Positions 24,611 through 35,403 of a stretch of 64,000 bases of DNA are shown in pieces. Within the stretch, counting starts at the first letter, position 1. Every line of letters starts with the position of its first letter. Made by a program: the position numbers and the translations under genes. Under the pieces are notes generated by a model. That model was not told where the DNA came from. It ran no database searches and was given only the letters and a program-made list of their open reading frames with translations. The DNA lies in contig JFHB01000070.1 of assembly GCA_000729835.1 (NCBI GenBank), forward strand, positions 62,001-126,000, written 5' to 3'. This DNA is from Atkinsonella hypoxylon (taxonomy: Eukaryota; Ascomycota; Sordariomycetes; Hypocreales; Clavicipitaceae).

Positions 24611-24663
24611 GCATCACGGGCGCCATCACAGACGCCATCACGGACGCCATCACGGACGCCATT
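24611..24663. repeat. 12-bp GCCATCACGGAC minisatellite
   Basis: About four tandem copies of a 12-bp unit with a few base differences in the left copies. Confidence 0.85.
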
Positions 24664-24915
24664 ATTCTGGTTACCGTTACTGTCACATGGAGCCTGCCAT
24701 GTGAAAACCTACAGCAGTAGCCGTTGCAGGTTGCAGCCAGGAATCACCAAGGATCATGGATCATGGGCTCTCGATGCGACCTCACTCATTACCGGGACAC
24801 TCGCTCTCCAATGGCTTTCAAACTCGCAAATCATCACATGTTCCGCACCACCCACCTGCGCGGGGCAACCTTGGAGGCCGATGTATATTTACGATGCACA
24901 AAAGTGTACCTGTAT

Positions 24916-24946
24916 GTAAAGTAAAGTAAAGTAAAGTAAAGTAAAG
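24916..24946. repeat. GTAAA pentamer microsatellite
   Basis: Six tandem copies of GTAAA, read directly. Confidence 0.9.
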
Positions 24947-25137
24947 CCCGTCACTGGCAGCCTCATGATGGCCTGGTCAGTCTGAAGCGACGAGGTGCGC
25001 ATGGGGTGGCAGTACTTACTTGCTCAGTCGCCGAGGACGGACGGGACGGGACAAAGCTGCTGGCTGGCTTGACTGGTTGGCTGACGAATCGTCCCGGATA
25101 TGTGAATGATTTCAACGTTATTTAACCAACTAACTAT

Positions 25138-25180
25138 TGATTGGATTGGATTGGATTGGATTGGACTGGATTGGATTGGT
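25138..25180. repeat. ATTGG pentamer microsatellite
   Basis: About eight tandem copies of the pentamer TTGGA, one with T-to-C (ACTGG). Confidence 0.9.
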
Positions 25181-25208
25181 ATGCGGCCCGGGGGGTTCCA
25201 CCACTCCC

Positions 25209-25235
25209 TCTCCCCTCCCCTCCCCTCCCCTCCCC
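25209..25235. repeat. CTCCC pentamer microsatellite
   Basis: Five or more tandem CTCCC units, read directly. Confidence 0.85.
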
Positions 25236-25245
25236 ACACGTGGGC

Positions 25246-25281
25246 CGATGGCTGCGATGGCTGCGATGGCTGCGATGGCTT
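25246..25281. repeat. CGATGGCTG nonamer minisatellite
   Basis: About four tandem copies of a 9-bp unit. Confidence 0.85.
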
Positions 25282-26897
25282 TGGGGACGAGTTGCCTGTG
25301 CAGGCGGGAGGGACCCCATCATGTAATTTGACCGGCTGAGGCCCGTGGGAGCTTGAGGGCCCTCTCCCCTCTCCCCTTTTTCTTAGGTTCTTACTTTCTC
25401 CATGCAGTCAGTAGTAAGAACTAGCACGCAAGTCCGGGGACAACGGGCGCTAGTTGGCTAGCTAGCTAGCTAGCTGGCTGTCCGACACGGCAGTCCAGGG
25501 AAAAAAGGAAAAAAAAACCGCTAACTAATGCAAAAGAATTAGAAATCGCATAAAAACCTCCATCAAGCCACGCCGTCTTCTACCTCACCAACACAACAGC
25601 TGGGTAGTTAGTTGCGATTCGTCGACGGAACCGCATACATCCCTCAGCCGTACGCAATGTACGGAGTCGCTAACTACAGAGTACATTGCAGCAAATTGGC
25701 CTTGAATCGGTTTTTTTTTTTTTCCCTTTTCTTATAACCTGAGCAACGGGCTAAACGAAACCAATCAGCCCGTCAAATCGGGTATTACTGAGACATTCGC
25801 GCGCGAACTGGAGGGACATCCAATTCAACCTCAACCCTATTTGCATCAGAGCAAAGAAAAAAAAAAAAAAAATTTCCTTGTATACAAACCAAAATATCCT
25901 CCTCTGACGGCGAGTAAGCCTGCGCGGCATTGAATGCACTAACTTAGCGGGGATCAGGATTGATAAGAACGCTCCCAAAGGCCGCTGGGCTAGTCGGTTT
26001 TTTTTTTTTTTTCCTTTGAAAAGATACAAATGCGCCATCAGACATATGTACGACAGAGGGCATTCAACCGTAGTGCAAGAGACGGTTGAAAAGGTAAAGC
26101 TTGCGTGGTCAAGTTCTGCAGCTAAGGAAGCTTGCGCTAGTATGGAGAGAGGGGTAAGTACAACAGCCCATAAGTCAACTCTTCTCCTTTTGGAAAAGCT
26201 ACTGTATCTTGATTTCTCTACTGAGAGTGAGTATTCCGTACCTCTGCGTGTAAAATTATCTGCAATCCTCGCGCAGTTGCAATATGAATTTGCTTATTAA
26301 AAAAAAAAAAATCAGCTTCGGAAAATCGCACGCAAACATGTCGCGCCTCTTCATTTTTTTTTTTTTTTTTCTCTCCTTTTCCTTTTTCCCCCAATAGAGA
26401 ACTCCGTTTTGCTTGCCGTGGGTTCCACCCCTCCTCTCCGGCTAATGTGCAAAGCTATTTATTACGGAGCACGAAGCGACACAGCAAGACGAAGAAAAGG
26501 TGGGTACCTAGGTACTCTTTCTGTAAACCAGTTTTCACGGAGTTATTCCGCGCACTTCATAAACGCACTAGTTAGAGTAAAACCGCCGATGCGATCGTGA
26601 TCACTGCTCTAGGTTAGGTACCTAGGTAGGTACACCTACCAGCACATGTGAACTCGGCAAGTAGGAGCAACAAACGCTACTGGTGAAAAGTCCTCACTCA
26701 GATTGCAGAAGAGCAGGGGTGAAAAAAAAAAAAAAAAAAAAAAAACACCCCGATCTCTTCCGTCCGTCCCAGCCGCTGTCCTTCCTACAATGACCAACGA
26801 TGCAAAATAACATCATGATCCTACAACACTCTTAAAAAGAAGATGGATGAATGGCACAAAAGACAAACTGAAACCAGCCCCATTTCATCAGTCATTT

Positions 26898-26922
26898 AAA
26901 ATAAAATAAAATAAAATAAAAT
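26898..26922. repeat. AAAAT pentamer microsatellite
   Basis: Five tandem AAAAT units, read directly. Confidence 0.9.
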
Positions 26923-28177
26923 CTGTAATCCCTCCCCCAGCCAATCATCGCGCAAACTAATCATGCACCACGTCTCACTTAAAAAGGTGCCCCGCCGTGG
27001 ACTGGACTGGATGGAGGTCCCCTCGCATCCGTTCTTCCCCAGGAAAATCTGCTTCGAACTACAGCCGAGTGAGTTTATGAGACGAATCCTCCTCCTCAAC
27101 GCTAGGTGAGGTGGCGAGCCCGTCCGCGGCGCAAAAGGGCACCCTAGAACATGCAGTAGTTCGTTGTTTCGCAGACTCATCCATATTAGTTCACCTTGGC
27201 CCAACCACATGGCGGTGTTCACATTCGACACGAACCCAAGCTGGTACCAGCGTTAACAATGCCAAGGTGTCGGGATTTTTGCCCTTCCCTGGCAAATGAG
27301 CTTGGTCTACAGGGGCCGCTGCCCATGCTGGCGGGAAAAGTTGCTTGCAACTATTCTCCATTTAAGGCTTAGCCACCTTGCTGCGTGTGTGTTCACAAAA
27401 GAATGACCATGGCGCGCTGCATGTCTGCGTTGTTGCAACCTCGACGCTTTCTTCCGAGCGTTGTTCGCCTTGCTTTGCCCTGTCATCGCCATCCTGGACG
27501 CGTTACCCGGGCCTTTTTCGGTTCTGATCAACGCCGAACCATGTAGCAGTGACTTCGAGCATGCAGTAATCAACATACTTTCACCCAGCAAGACAAAACA
27601 GGCTCAGAGTCTGACCCAAATGTCAAGGCCTTCTATCATTATCATTCACCACCCTATTTGCCAATCAACCAATTGTCCGTCTTTCATCAATCACGGCGCT
27701 GTACGGGGTAACCACCTCGTCCGTCATGGCTACAACCTCATAACCCACCCTTGTTCAGCATGCTTGCTACTATTTCATCCAGGCTTAGCTCCTACTGCAA
27801 GTCTTAAAAGCGGTTCGAGTAGCAAGGAGGACCAGGTACAGTAAGTGGCAAAGCGAACCTTGCAGGAGCTTGCCATGTCCGACATGTTAACCCTGGCACA
27901 GTCATCCATCTATCCTTTCCCACACAATGTGCCCAGGATCCTGTCAAGTCAGCTACTCATGTGTGATGTCTATAGGCGTCGTGGGACGGCTGATAAACGC
28001 AACCCATTTCCCGTCTCTACTATCGCCGACGCGCATAGATTACGGCAGAATGCGGAGAATGCCGATCATCGAAAGCTGTAGAGCTCCAAAGATAGAGGCC
28101 CGCCGTTTCCGTGGGTATACTGACCAAATCACTGATCAGAAAGGCCCCGATGCTGGTGACAAGTTCATCTGCCGTCC

Positions 28178-30040
28178 CTATGAGCGCTCATCCTCAGCCT
28201 CCATCAGTCTTGACGGCAACAGGGCTGTGGCTAGGACGCAGCCTAAAGACATGCCTCCTGCAAGATAGAGTACGCCGTTGATATCGCCATTTCCGTTGGG
28301 ACCCGTGGATTTCCCGTACAGATGCTGTGCAATAAGGGGGCTCACTATGCCAAACAAGCGCCCCCAAAAGCTGGCAACTCCGCATGCTGTACCGCGTACC
28401 GGTGCCGGGAAGGCTTCGGGGGTCCATCCATAGAGAACTGCATTGAACATGGACTGGAAAAAATACTCGAGACTGAACAGGCCTTCCCTCTTGATGATGG
28501 TGTCAGCCTTCGAAAGAAGAAGAATAGACATGCCCATTAGACCAGAGGCAAGCACCATTGTCCACTTCCGCCCGACGGCGGGAATGCGACCCACGTATGC
28601 TCCAATCAAGACGCCAACAATGCCGGGAGCGTACGTATAGATATACGCAGCATAGGTGAATTTTAAGCTTGCCGATGCAGCCCCGTTCTTAAGTGCTAGG
28701 ATTCGGGGAAGGTAGAAGCCTAGAGCCTACAGTCAGCCTGCGAGCCAGCAAAAGAAAGCATGGTATTTCCATCACATACCAGCAACAGTGAAGCCGGAGA
28801 AGTCCAGAATGTATGTCAGCCATACCAACAGAGTCAACCGGACCATTTGAAAGCCACCAAAGAGCATTTTGTATCTTTTCAACCACTGACGAGGCCTGAA
28901 TGAGTGCTTGTCGAACAAGAAGCTACTCTTCTGGCCAGGAAGCAGGGATTCTGAAGAGGCATTCTGGTCGCTGCCAGAATCGCAATCTGATTCCAGTGCT
29001 TGCAGGTCGTCCACAGTAAGGAGGCATCTTTGTTTGTTCACTTTTGCCACGTGCTGAATCACCTCTATGGCCTTGGAATCATGACCTTGATATAGCAGAT
29101 ACTTGGGCGTTTCTCGGAAAGTAAAGACGGCGTATCGAAGAAAGAATATGATAAACGACAAGGCCCCCAGCGTGTACAGGAGGTAGCGCCAGCCCATATT
29201 ATCCGACCGTTGGCAACAAGCGACGCCTGGCGCTGCGCCGTGGCATGACGGCAAGGGATGCTTCTCGGAGAAGTTGGGCGAGCATGAGAATACGGGGATA
29301 AAACCGAAGGCTATCGCGCTACAGATGACAACCCCGAGAGGTTGGAAGATAGAGAGACAGGCCAACAGAAAACGACGATTCTGAGGTTGATGGTCAACAT
29401 GACGTCATGAATCACACGATAGTGGAGGCCTGCAAGAACTCACTTGGGGGATGAACTCAAGAAGTATAGCGCTATCCACGGGGATATTTCCGCCTACTCC
29501 GAACCCGACAAACGCTGTGATGACAAGAAGTGTTGTGTAGTCGTTCGAAAGGCCAAGACATAGCCCAAAGGCGCTCGTCAGGAGGCAAGTCAAGTTGAAT
29601 GCCCAGCGGCGGCCTAAAGGAACGAAGGGGATCATTAGCCATTAGTAGTCAAAGGAATGCAGCAGCAACAGCGACCGACCGACAATATCCGACATGAGGC
29701 CCCAAAACATGGCACCGGCCGTCAAACCAGCGTTGAAACTGGTCGAGATTCTCCCCGACTGGCTGTTGCCGAATCCCATCTCCTGCTGGACAGGACTGAG
29801 AACCAAGCCAAAGGCCTGCGCCCACAGCAGGTCAAGAAAGTATCCGCAGCCGCACAGAACCCAAATGTACCACTGATACCGGCCCATTCCCTGGCGGTCA
29901 ATTTCCCGGTTGACGAGATGGCATTTCTTCTCGTAGAGAGTCAAGCCTGCGAAGCCTGATACGTCGACGTCGAGCCGTGCACACTCGATTCCAACAGTTG
30001 ACGAGGGCGAAACCTCCAAGAGCTTCGTTTGTCTTGGCAT
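28178..30040 (-). CDS. MFS transporter, sugar/SV2-like
   Basis: Major facilitator superfamily membrane transporter of the sugar-porter/SV2-related kind; the substrate cannot be told from sequence. Minus-strand exons 29680-30040, 29444-29613, 28780-29380 and 28178-28719 join in frame to 557 residues. Seen: cytoplasmic N-terminus, helix 1 region 'YQWYIWVLCGCGYFLDLLWA', the helix 2-3 loop 'GLMSDIVGRRWAFN' (the MFS signature D-x-x-GRR), 'AFVGFGVGGNIPVDSAILLE', 'PQNRRFLLACLSIFQPLG', a large central loop with an acidic Ser-rich part (DCDSGSDQNASSES), a second 'GRIPAVGRKW' loop, and final helices 'PAPVRGTACGVASFWGRLFG'. The ATG at 30040 has A at -3; an in-frame ATG at 30082 would add 14 residues. 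It stands alone, flanked by 4-5 kb gene-free DNA on both sides. Confidence 0.85.
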
Positions 30041-30694
30041 GTTGAACAGGACGCAGGCGATCCGATCGTACGACGCCCGCATAAGACAGCAGTACGGACT
30101 TTTTTCAAAATCGTCGCTGGCTGATGAGGATCGACGGGATCATGGGGACCGTGGTGCGACAAAAAGGGAGACAACGAGTAAACTGCCTTTTAAACAAGAA
30201 AAAGCAGAATCAAACTGCGCCTCGAGAAAACAGAGTGATTCGCCCGGTTATGCTCAGGCGGATGGGAAAGCCTACTGCAGCTGCCATTGGGCTGTTGGCG
30301 CACATCATGCACAACACCGCTTGTGGCACGCGAATGTTCTGAGCTGGTGGTCCAAAATGCCCCGTGCTACGGACAGAATCATTGACGCTGACCAGGCCGT
30401 GCACCGTGGTGGCGTCGTTGGCTCTTGTCCTCTTGTCCGCTTCCGGCCTTGATCAAGTCGAGAACCCGCATGTACGCATCATCGAGGTTGGCCTGAGCTG
30501 CGCATGCGAAAGGCGGGGGCATGAATGTCGAGATATGAGGTGAACGCGACCGGTTCCGTGGGCTTCATCTACTTTTGGTTGTTTGACACCATGGTTGTTC
30601 TCTTTCCAAGCGTGGAACGTCCGTTGATTGTCAACGTACTATCCATGCATCAATCAGCGAGACAGATCTAGGGCGGAGGTGGGGCTTGCGCGTG

Positions 30695-30727
30695 CGTCTT
30701 GGTGTCTTGGTGTCTTGGTGTCTTGGT
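30695..30727. repeat. GTCTTGGT octamer tandem repeat
   Basis: Four tandem copies of an 8-bp unit, read directly. Confidence 0.85.
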
Positions 30728-31207
30728 TTTGGGTGTCTGGGTGGAAAGAGCGTCATCAAGATGCCACGGAGGATACATGGGACGATGCCCGCTGTTTGGA
30801 GGGCTGAAAGCGGTCTGGGCCTCGCATGACATTCTGGATGCTGTCTCGCGCGAACCGCAATCGACATCTGCCCATTCAGAGAAACTGAAGCCAGGCCAAG
30901 TCTCAACTATAGCCCACTCGTGTGATGAGACGGAAATGGAAGCTCGTCTCCTTCTCCTCTTGCTGCGCAACGAAAATGCACCTTCAGCGTGATTAGCCTC
31001 ATGGACTTTCCGGGCCTGCAAACCTGGGTACACAATGGACGAAGCGGCATGATGGATTTTTGAAACCCATCCGCCGGCAGCTGTCTCAATCCAAGTGATG
31101 TGTCCTTGTCTAGGTTAGGTCGGATATCCGGTGGCATGATTGCACAAACCAAGCCATTTTCGGAGGGTTGAAGAGGAATTTCTTTGAGACGAAGATTCTC
31201 AAGTATC

Positions 31208-31280
31208 TAAGTGAAAAAAAAAATGGAAAAAAAAAGGAAAAAAAAAAGGAAAAAAAAAGGAAAAAAAAAAAAAAAAAAGG
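31208..31280. repeat. Poly-A interrupted by GG
   Basis: Runs of 8-18 A separated by GG or TGG, about 70 bp in all. Low-complexity tract; no function evident. Confidence 0.85.
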
Positions 31281-32106
31281 CTGGGGCATTGATAAAATAA
31301 ATAAAGATTCTGCTTGTTTGAGTCACAAGTTGAACGACAATAATCAATTTCTAAGAAAAAAGTGTTTGTAGGAAACTAGCGGATAACCTTGGAATCTGTA
31401 ATTCAATTGGTTGATTCTTGAGGTCACGACCGATGTACGTCTTTGTACATTTGGAAATCGCGAGGGCTATCATATGATGTTTTGCACGTAAATCAAGCAC
31501 CTCTGAGACTCCTGCCTCCTGGATTGGTTCACCTGCTAATTCGTGACCCGTTCCCCGTATGATCACGTGCCTAGACAGATCTCCTTGGGGACCGCAAGGC
31601 TCTAGATACAGGGTCACAAAAAGATGCGATCAACCCAGAATTATATACCAATGTTCTTCTATTGTAAGTGTACTGCAGTACAACTTCTAAGAATATCCCA
31701 ACGACAAAATGGAACATTGCACGTCTGATAACCCTACCCTCTATCGCGCGTCAAATCGGTGCCTGGATACGACTTGCAATAGTAAAAGCTCCTGTATAAC
31801 AGTGCAGACACAATGACAATGATAGAACTCTACATACGAGTTACGAACTGTCATACGATCCTGACAGGCTGGTCAGTGTAACCAGGATCCAGGTTGGCGC
31901 GTTATAGCTGTCTGTAGTGCCTCTACCTACTACTCAAGGGCACTATTGAGGGCCTTCAAAAGCGGCAGCTCGCCCTATATTAGAATAGTTGAATTTTTAG
32001 GTGTTAATAGAGGGCATGTGATATTTCAGATGGATTCGCGGCGTGGCCTACGGGCCAGAGGGAATTGTGGGTCAGCCACGTACCTGGAGCCTGAGGTCTA
32101 CTTACC

Positions 32107-32136
32107 CAAGGTACCTAGGTACCTAGGTAGGTAGGT
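32107..32136. repeat. CCTAGGTA palindromic repeat
   Basis: Overlapping GGTACCTA / CCTAGGTA words form a nested palindrome. Similar words occur at 26503-26516, 26606-26634, 35727-35743, 44970-44986 and 63346-63370, all intergenic. Confidence 0.65.
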
Positions 32137-32164
32137 ACTCCACAGCGCGCTTGTACCATTGATT

Positions 32165-32702
32165 TACAGTGGCGACTGCTCTGTAGTGCTGATGTACAGG
32201 GATGTTATAGTGCGACCAACATTACTTACTGTCCCTCAGCTAACCCAGTACATCTAGACTAAATTGACGTAGATATCAGGCGTCTCCTGGCCCACATTAA
32301 CTCTCTAGTGCTAAGTTCTGCGGCGCGGCCCGGTATCGCGCCTCGCCCGTGGAACTTGGCAATGCGTCGCGTCCTTGGTGCCCAGCTGGCTTTACCACGG
32401 TACCGACAAGCATCACAAGCCAAGTCAACAGATGAGTTCAGAGGCATTTCCGTCTTACGGTACCAGAAATCCTCTCAGCTATATTCGGAGATACTTCACA
32501 CACATACTCCATATTGCGATGCGATTCCAATGGCGAGCCAAGGTCACTCGAGATCGCGTGCCCAAGCCAGGGGCCTGTGGAGCCCAGCTCGGCATCCAGG
32601 AGATGAACAAGCGCCACTTTTAGGTACTCGCTAACAGCTGTAATTGGTGTGAAGAGACCCCGTGGGCTACCGCTGTTAGAGAGGTACATACAGCCCACTG
32701 TA
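32165..32702. mobile_element. Possible eroded Tc1/mariner-like or MITE element
   Basis: The left end TACAGTGG (32165-32172) and the right end CCACTGTA (32695-32702) are inverted repeats flanked by TA. The left end continues as a sequence that recurs, inverted, at 11.95 kb with three transitions in 23 bp. There is no ORF inside. The inverted match beyond eight bases is weak, so this is a tentative call; the 538-bp length would suit a small non-autonomous element or a decayed one. Confidence 0.3.
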
Positions 32703-34918
32703 CAGGAGAACATACAGGGATTAAGCGCTACCCAGAGACTTATTTCTCTATATAATCTACTCCAAGTTAAAGTATCTATTATCTCCACTCTACATGCCTG
32801 AATCATGTTCCAGATTTTGCCTTGTAGGGTGATTCAAGCCAACCAGAGATCTTATATGACATTCCCGATACTGTGAGCCAATCACGTGGAAAGAGTAAGA
32901 TGAACGTCACATTACTCCGTATTTTGATCATGTTTCATCATGACCATGCAGAGCATGGCTATCCGCCAAGATGAAAAACAGTCATTTCGCGTATCGTGAT
33001 TGATTTTCGATTGTGCCCCGTTCCTGTATTGTTGGCAGACATGATCCAGGGGGTGTATCGAACGTCAACTTGAACGTGCGAGATTGTCCAAGGCACCACC
33101 ACCACCGACTGTAGTTCATCAGGACGGGTCATCGGTCATCACAGTCCCATCACGCTCATAGCAACAGCAATAGTAAGCACGTAGCAGGACGCATGACCTG
33201 CGGTGACGTGAAAACGACGAAATCTGCCCATACCAACATCATGACTTCAGTGTGCATATCAATCAAGTGAGAACCGATGAAGAGCGCAAAGTGAGGCTTG
33301 GACCCCAACCAAATCCAAATACAGCCATGCGGCAAGCCCCTGCCGTCTGAGCTTTTGAAAACAAAAATTGCCACGGACGATAGGACCGTGGCACTCTGCG
33401 CCTGCATGCTGTATCGATCGATCCAACCAGAACCAGACAATTCTGTCCTGCGTGGCTGGCTGCCCGCGCTAGGGAAGACGAGACAAGATATCAGGAGACA
33501 AAGCTCGCTTCGAGGCAAAGGAACGACTCGGTGAGTATCATCGAGACGGCGTGTTTGCACGCTTATTTCGTTCTCGTTCCACATGTATTACCCTCACCGG
33601 CTCGGCGCGCGGGCGAGTTTGCATCCCATGCAGGTCGTGCGAATGATGCAGTTTGAGCGGTTCGAGAAATGTACCGTAGTATGCCAGCTTCCTAGGACCA
33701 TGAGATTTGGACTTGGACCACAGCCTGCACGCTTCTTCATCCTATCCTCTCTTCAGCTCGCTTGTGTTGTGGGCGGACCATCAGCCCGGCGGCAAGTGGG
33801 CGATCTCCCGCCGACAGGGACGAGGCATATCAACAATGATTCGTCATGCACGAGAGGCCGGCCACAACTAGCCAAGATAAAAATCTCCGGAGCCTGTTTT
33901 CTTTTCTTTTTCTTTTTCTTTCTTTTTTTTTTAGCTGAAAGATGCAAGGTTTGCATACCAGGTGCCCCAGGCAGTCTTTTTTCATCTCCATTCAAGCTCG
34001 TACAAAATAAAAAGGTGTCATGACGTGTAACAGTAAGCAACGGCTGAAGAAAAATACCGATATTGCATGGCTTTCATTTTCTTTTCCTTTCTACCTGCTT
34101 CGAAAAAATAACCGGAGGACTGGTCCTGTAGCGTGACTTGTTGCACCCCCCCCCCCCCTTTCGGCTCATCAGGAGGGGTGATACGACGAACGAACTCTTT
34201 TACAAATCGAGCTGAAGCTGTGTTGAATTTGTCTCGACTTTATTTTATTCTTTTTTTTTTTTTTTTCGATGCGGTAGGACGAGGGGCTGCTTAGGCAGGG
34301 TGTTTTTCGCCGGTCGAGCTGGGTGTATCCTTGTTTCCTGCGCAGCCGTTGGACGAAATCTTGCATTTATTTCTAAACGATTTTGATGCCGAGGTGATCG
34401 TATCCTAATGGGTTGGCACCACCAACCCCCCCCCCTTTTTTTTTTTTCCCCGGGGACCCAAGCCAGGTACTGGCGTTGGAAGCCGGAGCTTGTGCTGCCG
34501 GCCGGCGTCACATATCTGAGCATACCAGGCAGGTTACGACGAAGTAGACTGACCAAGCCCTCATATCTTGCTAGCAGTGATGAAGAGTTCAATAGTGAAG
34601 TAATGAAGAGAAAAAGGAAAAAAAAAAAAAAAAAGTGAATATCCATCTTGGGACCCGTTGAGCAGGGGAACAAGCTGAAAAAGAAAAATATATGTGATAC
34701 AATCTACAAGGGAAATCCTCATGGCTTGGTGAACGCCTCAGATCAGATTACTTAGTTGTCCCTCATGCACAATCCCAAACCAAGAAACGTCCAGCAAGTG
34801 ACAAAATCCGGATTCTGTCAGGCATATTACGCGTCGATATTGGCAGAGTGGCGAAATTAAGCCAGGGCACGGCATCAATCAAGGATACGGGGCAAGCAGG
34901 AGATGCCTTCATTCTGGA

Positions 34919-34926
34919 TATAAAAG
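34919..34926 (+). promoter_or_regulatory. TATA box of the hydrophobin-like gene
   Basis: TATAAAAG lies 155 bp upstream of the ATG at 35081. The leader between them ends in a C-run followed by a T-run (about 35052-35076), the usual look of strongly expressed fungal genes. Confidence 0.6.
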
Positions 34927-35080
34927 GCTGTCGAGAATCCGCGTTCAGGTAACCTTGTTTACCAAGCACTTCAGCTCAACTTCACGTTCTCAAGGCTTTC
35001 CTCCAATCTCCTCTTGGAACAAAGCCTCCAGCCCATCCATCACCCTTTCTGCCCCCCCCCCCCCCTTTTTTTTTTTCAAA

Positions 35081-35403
35081 ATGAAGTTCATCGCCGTCAT
35101 CACCGCTCTCGCTGCCACCGCCGTTGCTGCTCCTACCAACGGTGGTTCAACCAGCACCTGCAGCAACGACCATCCAAACCAGGTTTGCTGCAGCGGCAGC
35201 GGCTTTTTGGGCTTGGGAGGCATCCTGTGCAATCTCGCCGTTCTTGGCAACACCTGCAGCAGCAGCTCCTACTGCTGCCAATCCGCTCCTCAGGTAGGGC
35301 TCTCACACCCGCATCCATGACTGCTGACAAGCCATCCCGTTGACAATTTGTGCGTTAGAACGGATTAATCAACCTTGGCCTTGATTGCGTCAAGCTCTTT
35401 TAA
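35081..35403 (+). CDS. Small hydrophobin-like secreted protein
   Basis: Small secreted cysteine protein with the eight-cysteine hydrophobin pattern; hydrophobins coat aerial surfaces and spores and form amphipathic films. Exons 35081-35293 and 35359-35403 join in phase 0 to 85 residues. Signal peptide 'MKFIAVITALAATAVAAP'. Cysteines appear as C, CC, C, C, CC, C ('QVCCSGSG', 'ILCNLAVLGNTC', 'SYCCQSAPQNG', 'LDCVKLF'). Spacing is C-x8-CC-x12-C-x8-C-x5-CC-x14-C-x4. The C5-C6 gap of 5 suits class I, but the C3-C4 gap of 12 is near the class II value and far below the usual class I range, so it fits neither class cleanly. Start fixed by the signal peptide. It has a TATA box at 34919 and stands alone. 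Confidence 0.85.

Larger units (their letters stand above)
23729..28177. other. Gene-free region with many simple repeats
   Basis: About 4.4 kb with no gene I can support. ORFs here are short, overlap on both strands, or are made of repeats. Poly-T/poly-A runs occur near 24194-24238, 25711-25723, 25855-25872, 26299-26312, 26354-26370 and 26720-26745. Tandem repeats are listed separately. The left part may contain a missing first exon of CFEM receptor 2. Confidence 0.5.
30041..34918. other. Gene-free region, 4.9 kb
   Basis: No supportable gene. Contains the 8-bp tandem repeat at 30695-30727, an A-rich (A)nGG stretch at 31208-31280, a CCTAGGTA-type repeat at 32107-32136, a possible eroded transposon (32165-32702), poly-C runs near 34147-34159 and 34427-34435, and T/A runs near 34251-34266 and 34619-34634. 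Part 31.6-33.0 kb is AT-rich and looks like degenerate repeat DNA. Confidence 0.5.

Noticed and set aside
24435..24686. ORFs encoding repeats such as VMASVMASVMAP across the 24.6-kb minisatellite
   Set aside because: They arise only from translation of a 12-bp tandem repeat; no start context, domain or splice support.
25137..25339. Five overlapping ORFs with repeat peptides near 25.2 kb
   Set aside because: Products of the pentamer and nonamer arrays read in different frames; not genes.
19121..26922. Simple repeats considered as telomeric or CRISPR arrays
   Set aside because: No TTAGGG units and no repeat-spacer alternation; they are plain micro- and minisatellites in a eukaryotic genome.
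27461..28268. Several overlapping plus-strand ORFs
   Set aside because: Non-protein-like composition, none with domain signal, and partly antisense to the MFS transporter's last exon.
33156..33584. 142-codon minus-strand ORF
   Set aside because: No recognisable motif, no splice structure, ends in a low-complexity leucine run, and overlaps a plus-strand ORF.
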